From: Uranotaenia lowii
Lineage: Eukaryota > Arthropoda > Insecta > Diptera > Culicidae
Length of the DNA: 64,000 nucleotides
Assembly (NCBI RefSeq): GCF_029784155.1
Contig: NC_073692.1
Coordinates: forward strand, 432,989,324 to 433,053,323
Direction of reading: 5' to 3'
In this document: positions 58,149-64,000 of the stretch, one piece after another
Layout of the letters: the number at the start of each line of letters is the position of its first letter
Numbering within the stretch: position 1 is the first letter of the stretch
The notes under the pieces: generated by a model
What the model was told of the DNA's origin: nothing
Seen by the model: only the letters and a program-made list of their open reading frames with translations
Database searches by the model: none
Program-made: the position numbers and the translations under genes

Positions 58149-58309
58149 ATATCAAGATAATAAACAAATAAACAAATAAACATATCTTTATTTCGATGCT
58201 TTTAACGCGAGAGCGTTAAAATGTCAGAAAAAATAATAATGCTTTAAAATAGCGTCTCAACATCTCGACAGCCACAGGCGGCTCGCGAGCTGTAGGTTGC
58301 TGACCACTG
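58149..58309 (-). mobile_element. hAT-end-like relic
   Basis: On the minus strand the right edge reads CAGTGGTCAGCAACCTACAG and then GCTCGCGAGCCGCCTGTGGC. CAGTGGT..CAACC termini followed by GCGAGCCGC are typical of a widespread hAT group (family knowledge). The other terminus is not identified. AACAAATAAACAAATAAACA at 58162-58181 is a short simple repeat, and TTTAACGCGAGAGCGTTAAA at 58200-58219 is a perfect palindrome. Confidence 0.4.
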
Positions 58310-60420
58310 ATCTAGAAATCAAAAAGCATGGAAAGGTTGAAAGAATAATAGATATTTGTATGACAAATACACCTACACATTATGTATGACTATGAGCAGC
58401 AGACCTCCTCGAATTTGATCATGTTTTTCTCCCACAGTGCTCTATTTGCTATCATGACATCCGATTTGTCATAATATTACCATTATTTGGGACATAATCG
58501 ATGACAAACGGAAGAGGTAAATTCGGTTGAATTGCAGGCTTCTCCAGTTTCCATTCCTCTCGGCTGTTTGCTGAATTCCGGATGCAAAAACAAATATCAA
58601 AGGGGTTGCAAGCATGAACGACTGCTGGTTGGAAGTACAAATAACTCGAAGTTGCTACATTTGAGCAGGAAAACAGTTGTTTTGACAAAGAGGGCCAAAA
58701 AGAACTGGAGATCATAAAATCTAGATTCATAATTTGAATTTCTAATATTTTAGATAAATCATTAGCTACTTAAGTTTTTTTTATTTGTACCACAATTTGA
58801 ACTGTATTCTATTTAATTAAATCGAATTCAAAATTTGTTATCACGTACCACATTGAGTGGCCTTATTATACAAATAAGAACAAAAAACACGTGACTCGCA
58901 GAAGTCGTTTGACGTAAGGAAAACTTAACGGCATGGAAATTTTCCCTCGCTTTTTTCCCAACCCGATGTCACCTTTTTATAGCATCTCAATTTTCCTTCC
59001 GCAGACTACCAAAATCAACACAATGGGGAAACTCTTCGAGAAAAGAATGGATGAAACAGTTTTGAGTGGCAAAATGGGTAGCAGAGAGCCGGAGAGTCAA
59101 ATTTTGGGAAAATTCGCTCACCTTGCTTGATGTTTTGTGTTGTGTTGTTCTAATGTTTGTTGCTGAGAAGGGAGCAACAATTGCCCAGACCTCCTCACCC
59201 CACATCAACCCTCTGCATTGTGGAGATACGGTCTTGGATGATAAGTATGGCGTGGTTGGCGCCGAAGCGTTTCGGTTGATGTCGAGCAAAATTGCTTTGT
59301 TATCGTTAGACCCTCGCCAAGTGGGTGGAGCTAGCAAAATGGCTAGCAATTCGGTAGGGGCGGATTCATCAAAATAGGGGAGGATAGATGATGAATGTTT
59401 TTCTTCAAAGCATCAACTAAAGGTTAATAATTTTTATCATCATTTCTTATTAACGGCTCTAAATTTTTCTAAACTTTTAGAATGCACTGTTTGAAATTCA
59501 ATATTCAAAATCTGATTTCTTTGTTTACTTGTCTTGGTAATTCGAACTTACCATTTTTATTTTTAACGTGCTGAACAGACCTACGGTAACATTTTTCTCG
59601 TTAAGCAGCTAGATTTTCCGCTTGCCGGCTACATGTCTTTTTAAAACGATGCACAGACATTTTTGATTGACGTGTGACAAGAAGAAAGAAAAACGTTGAA
59701 CTGCAGCTTCGAAACTCGTCATGTCTACGTCAACCTAAAGTGTTTTTGTTGCCTAAGTTTACAATTAATTATTCTGATATTTAAAAATTTACTTGACGTG
59801 ACAAAAATGTTCTGAATTTTTTATATGATTTAAAGGAATTGGGTCAGTAGGTTCACCAAAACAGCATTTCGCGATAATCCATAATAATATTAGAGCTGAT
59901 AACGACCACGTGCTTCTAATTGTAAGTTGCATCCCAAAACATCATTCCTAAACACACTTCAGTCCTACTCGATTCAGTCTCAGCGCTTGATAGAAAAAAA
60001 ATCATAAGATAACCTTTCTGATCCTGCCATCATTATTAATGTATCATTGAGCAAACTGCGCTCACTCTCATTACTGCTTCCTAATATTCCAGAATTCCAG
60101 AGCAACTTTTCGCTTCATTAACAACAAATGAAAAGAGCCGCTTAACTGACAAACAAACGAGCTAAGAAACGTCATCGACGAACGAAGTGCATCGCAAGAA
60201 CAAACGTTTGAGATGTTGGTATATATACTGTAATCGATCATTTTGAGCGACAGGTCAATTGTTAGGAGAGAAACTGCGCGGTGTTGCTCAGTTCTTTTCT
60301 GTGTAATTAGAAGTCGATATGTTTTTATTAATTAAAGGTTGTGGAAACTTGTCCGTTTCCATATTTGGTACCTACTTCTGAAATTTTTTTGTATCTTTGG
60401 CTTAATCAAACTCACTTAAT
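58310..60420. other. Unannotated sequence, GC-richer at 58.9-59.4 kb
   Basis: At 58870-59380 composition is more balanced and frames of 103 and 120 codons overlap on opposite strands. Neither has a recognised domain. The rest is AT-rich and featureless. Confidence 0.45.
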
Positions 60421-61850
60421 GAATGTTTTCGAAAAAAATTCAACACTTTATTTTGAAATTTTCAGCAAAGTTTCCTGGTGACGTAATGATTACAAATGAA
60501 TTTTTTGGGATGATCTGTCAAGTGGTTTTTGAGATAGCGTCCAAAGAAGAAAATTTTCGGCTTAAATTTTTGGGCAAGACGTGCGCCATTGGTAATGATA
60601 CTATAAACCACTTGCTGTTTCCTAAAGCCTGACCTTCAAAATAACTCAAAATTTTAAGTTTGGTCGAATTTATAACAAATTTAGCCGAATGTCCTCCTTC
60701 GGCACAAAAAAAAAACAACATATTGGACTTTTTATTACTCCTCCACCATTTTTGAATAATGGCACGATTCCAGATCCAATTTAAACAGAGTATAAACTTT
60801 GTGGAACCTAATGAAGTACTGTGCAGAGCAAACGGTCGCATTTGGAGGCAGTCTCCTTTGTATTTTTAGCCATTCATCTTGTCAATCGTTATGAAAGACT
60901 GAGTAATTTGCTGTTTCCACAGATCGTTAGCCTCCTCAAGTACTAGACATTTAATTTTTGAATGTTTTCTCCTTCAACCGCAGATGACCGCAAAATAGTT
61001 CGTTTTGTGTTCATTACGAAATTTTCCAAAATATCTTCACACAAACGGGAAAATATTTCGGCTTTTTCAGTCAATTCACGGATCCAAAACACCTTCTCTT
61101 CTAATCCCGCCGTTTCGTTCTTTTTCACAGGAATAAATAAAAAAAAGTTCAAATAAAGAACGAAACGTCGGAATAAGATGAGAAGGTGTTTTGGATCCGT
61201 GAACTGACTGAAAAAGCCGAAATAGTTCTCCCGTTTATACAATTTCACCAGTCGGAAACAATTATCTATCTCAACACAAGTAGTCCAAATATTTTGCGAT
61301 CGAGTTGACCACCGTATTTTGTTCATTTTACCGGTGGGCAGCTTTTCTACCTTGTAGAAATGAAGGCATGCCAATTCTTAAGTCAGCTAGACGAACCAGT
61401 CAGAAAAATTTGACATATTTATCACCTCCTCTATTTATACTTTCGGATTGAGAATCGGAAAGAGAAAATCTCTCACATTCCTCTAACTTCATAGAATCAA
61501 TAATCTTCAATTTTTTTTCAAATTTTAGATCACTATTTTGTCCTCTAGGACTTCTTAAACGATTTAACATGTGAATTTTGGCCAAATAGATGATTTCCAG
61601 CTGTTTTTGGGTCTCCCAATGGAACTTTTCTGGATTTTTCTCGATCCTGCTCAAACAATTTTGTCAATCTCAGTATTGGACGCTATCTCAAAAACCACTT
61701 GACAGATTGTCACCAAATTAAGCACACGTTCACATTATGTTACTAGGTAGCTTCACTGAAAATTTCATCAATTTCCATTTATGCATTCAAAAATTATTCA
61801 CAAATCAAAGTGTTGCAATTTTTTCGAATACACTCCTTATAACATTTTTA
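60421..61850. mobile_element. Nested inverted-repeat (foldback) element, 1.4 kb
   Basis: The outer arms share ATCTGTCAAGTGGTTTTTGA and GATAGCGTCC (60512-60542 and inverted at 61678-61710), ATTTTCAGC and TTCGAAAAAA, with diverged sequence between. A second, tighter palindrome lies inside at 61044-61236. There GGCTTTTTCAGTCAATTCAC, GGATCCAAAACACC and CCGTTTCGTTCTTT pair with their inverse across a spacer of about 30 bp. The stretches between the two levels show weaker inverted similarity, so it may be one large decayed palindrome. No recognisable coding sequence is present, and the outer ends are uncertain by tens of bases. Confidence 0.65.
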
Positions 61851-62145
61851 ACATTATTCTTGTGCTCGCCTTTATTCAAACGGTCCATTCAAGTTGGACA
61901 GTATTTAAAAAAAATACAAAAATTTTTATTTTTGAAAGGTAAAAAAACTTCAATTTGTATCATTTATAAACTAATTTGCTGAACCCTCAAAGCCAAAGCT
62001 TTATGTTAGTAAAGATGAACAAAAACGATAAAGCTTTATTAAATATCTATGTTTCGTCAATATTTATTGCACTGTTTCCTGAAGCATCATTTAGATCATT
62101 TAGAAATATTACTTTAAAATAAAAGTGCATAAAATTTAAAAGTAC
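61851..62145. other. AT-rich sequence, nothing recognised
   Basis: No coding frame or repeat is seen. Confidence 0.5.
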
Positions 62146-62148
62146 TAA

Positions 62149-62446
62149 GAGCAAGTTCACTGGTGTTGGGAAAAATGGTAGAAATTGTGACATTTTGCAA
62201 ATTTTACCATGTAAAAATGTTTTCAAGATCTTTGGGCGTTGTATTTTTTTACACCACTGTTTCTATTTCGCCGTATGAGATAGAAATATAGCTATTTTTG
62301 CATCACAGCATGCAAAACTACAACACGTGTTGTTAAAATACTTGAAGGCCGCAGATCGTGAAAATGTTTTTGCTTGGCAAAATTTTCAAAATGTGCTAAA
62401 AGTGACAAAATTTCTACCACTTTTTCCAACACCAGTGAACTTGCTC
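62149..62446. mobile_element. MITE with GAGCAAGTTCACTGGTGTTG ends
   Basis: The terminal inverted repeat is perfect over GAGCAAGTTCACTGGTGTTG (62149-62168 and inverted at 62427-62446), and similarity continues with mismatches through GGTAGAAATT and AAAAATGTTTTC for about 80 bp. A TAA triplet lies at both borders (62146-62148 and 62447-62449), consistent with a 3-bp duplication as in PIF/Harbinger-type elements (family knowledge). It is 298 bp and non-coding. Confidence 0.8.
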
Positions 62447-62449
62447 TAA

Positions 62450-62999
62450 ACTTGGATTAAATTAGTTGGAGAAGTTTCATTTAGAATTTTAAATCGAAAA
62501 TTGAAATTGGAATGGAAACTTAATTGAGTATATCCGATTTGTCTACAGTAGGTTTTTAATGTATGATTTTTCAAAATTAAATGCATATTGGGAAAAGGAT
62601 GTGCAGTGTTTTAACTTATGAAAATTTCAATAATAATCACAAAGCTTAAAAATAATTTTGCATTAATCATAGGTACTAATATTTATGCTTATACATTGTG
62701 TATTCCAAATTGGTCGGTTTTATCATTATTTTAACTCCCGTTATTTTAGCTGCCGTAAAAATCCTAAAAAAATTTCGAAACTTAAAAAATATTTTATATT
62801 AAAAAATCATGATAGATTGGCACTTTTTTGATTAAACTTCCTTTGATTAGTTTAACCAAGTTGAAAAACAAGAATATATAAGACTTATATTGAACCACAT
62901 AAAAAACAGAGTCAACTTGATTGTTGAGAGAATGTTAAAAAAAGAGTAAACAGAGTTCCGTTAAAAAAGTTCAAATAATAAATAAATATAATAATTGTG
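62450..62999. other. AT-rich sequence, nothing recognised
   Basis: No coding frame or repeat is seen. Confidence 0.5.
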
Positions 63000-63342
63000 G
63001 ACCACAAAATAGAGAACATCCATAAATTATGTAACGCTCCTAGGGGGTATCCAAGCAACCAAAAGTCACATATTTACTTGATTAAATGCATTGAAAGTTA
63101 CATATTGGCTGACAAAAAGAATCAACTGCCCAATTCCCTTTAGTGAACTTTATGTACTCATTGACGAACTTGAAAGTTGCAGAAGTGATCTATACGTACG
63201 TTATACGGGACTTAAGTCACATAAAGGGCACAAAAGTGCTCAAAACGGGATTTGATAAATCACAAAAAGTGCACTGATGTACTTTCAAAATCAAATCACA
63301 ACTTCGAGTTTTAGTTTCAGATAGAACAACATCTAGACGTGG
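63000..63342. repeat. Unassigned sequence with repeated AAGTCACATA word
   Basis: AAAGTCACATATTT (about 63062), GAAAGTTACATATTGG (about 63095) and TAAGTCACATAAAGGGC (about 63205) are variants of one word. CATAAATTATGTAACGCTCC at about 63021 resembles the TACGTAA relic at 27645. This may be the upstream part of the element that contains the tRNA-like segment. Confidence 0.35.
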
Positions 63343-63410
63343 TCTTGTGGTAGCATGTTCGATTCTCACCACAGAGGTCGGGGTTCGTTCCCAAGCCGGG
63401 CAATTTTTTT
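63343..63410 (+). mobile_element. tRNA-derived SINE head or tRNA pseudogene
   Basis: GACGTGGTCTTGTGGTAGCA resembles a tRNA D-arm and A-box region, and GGGGTTCGTTCCC is a B-box/T-arm region. The sequence then runs through GCCGGGCA into a T run (polymerase III terminator-like). The acceptor and anticodon stems do not form a convincing cloverleaf, so it is not a functional tRNA gene. It differs from the SINE at 13551-13745. Confidence 0.5.
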
Positions 63411-63734
63411 TATAATTTATTTAGTAATTTAGTGACCATTCTGATGCTATATATGTAGAAAATGTAGGAAAGAAGCAATTGAGAAATTTGTCGAGTTTGG
63501 AATCATGGCGGCACCGGTACAGAACACAGTAAATAATCAAGAGAAGGTGATATGAACAGAAGCCAACGGTTCAGTTGAGATAGAGAGAGATTTTTTTGCT
63601 CATTTTGCGATTTTATGGAAGCTGAATTAAGAGGCCGCTGAAAACTGAATAGAAGATCATTAAGACTTGTTTCGGAACTTGATAGTATCAATAAGAACTT
63701 AAATTTTGAGCTGCATAGAACGTACTTCATATCA
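63411..63734. other. Unannotated sequence
   Basis: An ATG at 63505 opens a 16-codon frame (MAAPVQNTVNNQEKVI) followed by a stop. It cannot be supported as a gene. A 105-codon minus frame (63503-63820) has no recognisable motif. Confidence 0.4.
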
Positions 63735-63791
63735 ATGATGGGGCTGAGCAAGCGTTTTTGTACCTGTTTTATGGGACTTTTGATTGCTTGG
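63735..63791 (+). CDS. Possible first exon of a secreted or membrane protein (weak)
   Basis: Two tandem ATGs start MMGLSKRFCTCFMGLLIAW, a short basic stretch followed by a hydrophobic core, as in a signal peptide. The sequence then meets GG/GTAAGC, a good match to a 5' splice site, at about 63791. If read through instead, the frame continues ATNRDIEEGWR to a second donor-like GAG/GTATGC (about 63837) and stays open to 63998. No downstream exon is visible because the window ends. I do not recognise the protein, and a chance frame remains likely. Confidence 0.2.
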
Positions 63792-64000
63792 GTAAGCTCG
63801 AGCGCTACGAATCGTGACATAGAGGAAGGATGGAGGTATGCACATCGTTACGTAATGAATTTTTCTTTAAAAATATCATTTGTTATCATTTGTTATTTAT
63901 TTCTGATCAACGGATCACATGTTGATCCCAATGATTACTTAAAATTAAGGTTAAAAACAAAACATTTAAATCTAACTACGGGGATCTCAAGGCCCTAATC

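Noticed and set aside
55301..58171. Open frames antisense to the two LINE copies
   Set aside because: They are shadows of the RT and endonuclease-RT coding frames.
63343..63410. Functional tRNA gene
   Set aside because: The boxes resemble a tRNA, but the acceptor and anticodon stems do not pair convincingly. A SINE head or pseudogene fits better.

Overview
This is a 64 kb piece of an AT-rich eukaryotic nuclear genome, most likely from an insect and plausibly a culicid mosquito. The non-LTR reverse transcriptases resemble the T1/Q (CR1) type known from mosquitoes, the mariner relic has a DDET-type transposase of a kind common in mosquitoes, and a BEL/Pao gag zinc knuckle and several small TIR elements fit the same setting. 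The species is inference. I find no intact host protein-coding gene, no true tRNA or rRNA gene and no CRISPR array. The window reads as intergenic or intronic DNA repeatedly hit by transposons, with several GC-richer, apparently single-copy islands in between.

Layout. 1-5.8 kb: a motif-array transposon end, a TA-flanked element (1278-2381), a pogo/Tigger-like element (2930-3339), then mixed unique DNA. 5.8-11.6 kb: a foldback element, then a dated nest in which an 801-bp near-perfect hairpin (10768-11568, 8-bp target duplication) was split from its left flank by a 3.6-kb hAT-like element (7146-10764, its own 8-bp duplication). 13.5-25 kb: a tRNA-derived SINE with a 12-bp duplication, two TA-flanked elements (14305-15082 and 17505-19724), a third foldback (20266-20994), a second SINE copy, a truncated hAT-like copy and a second copy of the long hairpin (24240-24962). 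26-27.5 kb: GC-richer island. 28.3-34 kb: mariner transposase relic, a CR1/Jockey-group RT pseudogene with another TA-flanked element inserted at its 3' end, a hAT-end-like sequence and an RT fragment. 35-47.5 kb: SINE copies, an endonuclease-reverse-transcriptase C-terminal fragment, islands, an orphan BEL gag zinc knuckle, a mixed-orientation satellite carrying GCCATCTTGG motifs, and a piggyBac-like MITE. 47.8-50 kb: another island. 50.5-53.6 kb: a 3.15-kb minisatellite of about 350 copies of a 9-bp unit. 54.5-58.3 kb: a nearly full-length but dead CR1 element facing the 3' end of a second endonuclease-RT fragment. 60.4-63.4 kb: a 1.4-kb nested inverted repeat, a small MITE and a tRNA-derived SINE. 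The right edge (63735) may hold the first exon of a small secreted protein, weakly supported.

The most interesting pattern is structural. At least four elements with mostly different sequences (1278-2381, 14305-15082, 17505-19724, 31666-32618) share one layout: TA at both borders, a short terminal inverted repeat, and extra copies of a terminal core motif pointing inward from each end in mirrored orientation. The clearest has four forward copies on the left and four inverted copies on the right. A second group (473-563, 18415-18545, 37968-38365) ends in GGCAACCYT and carries arrays of a different short word. A third group makes very long hairpins. No element in the window encodes an intact transposase, so all of these depend, or depended, on enzymes elsewhere.
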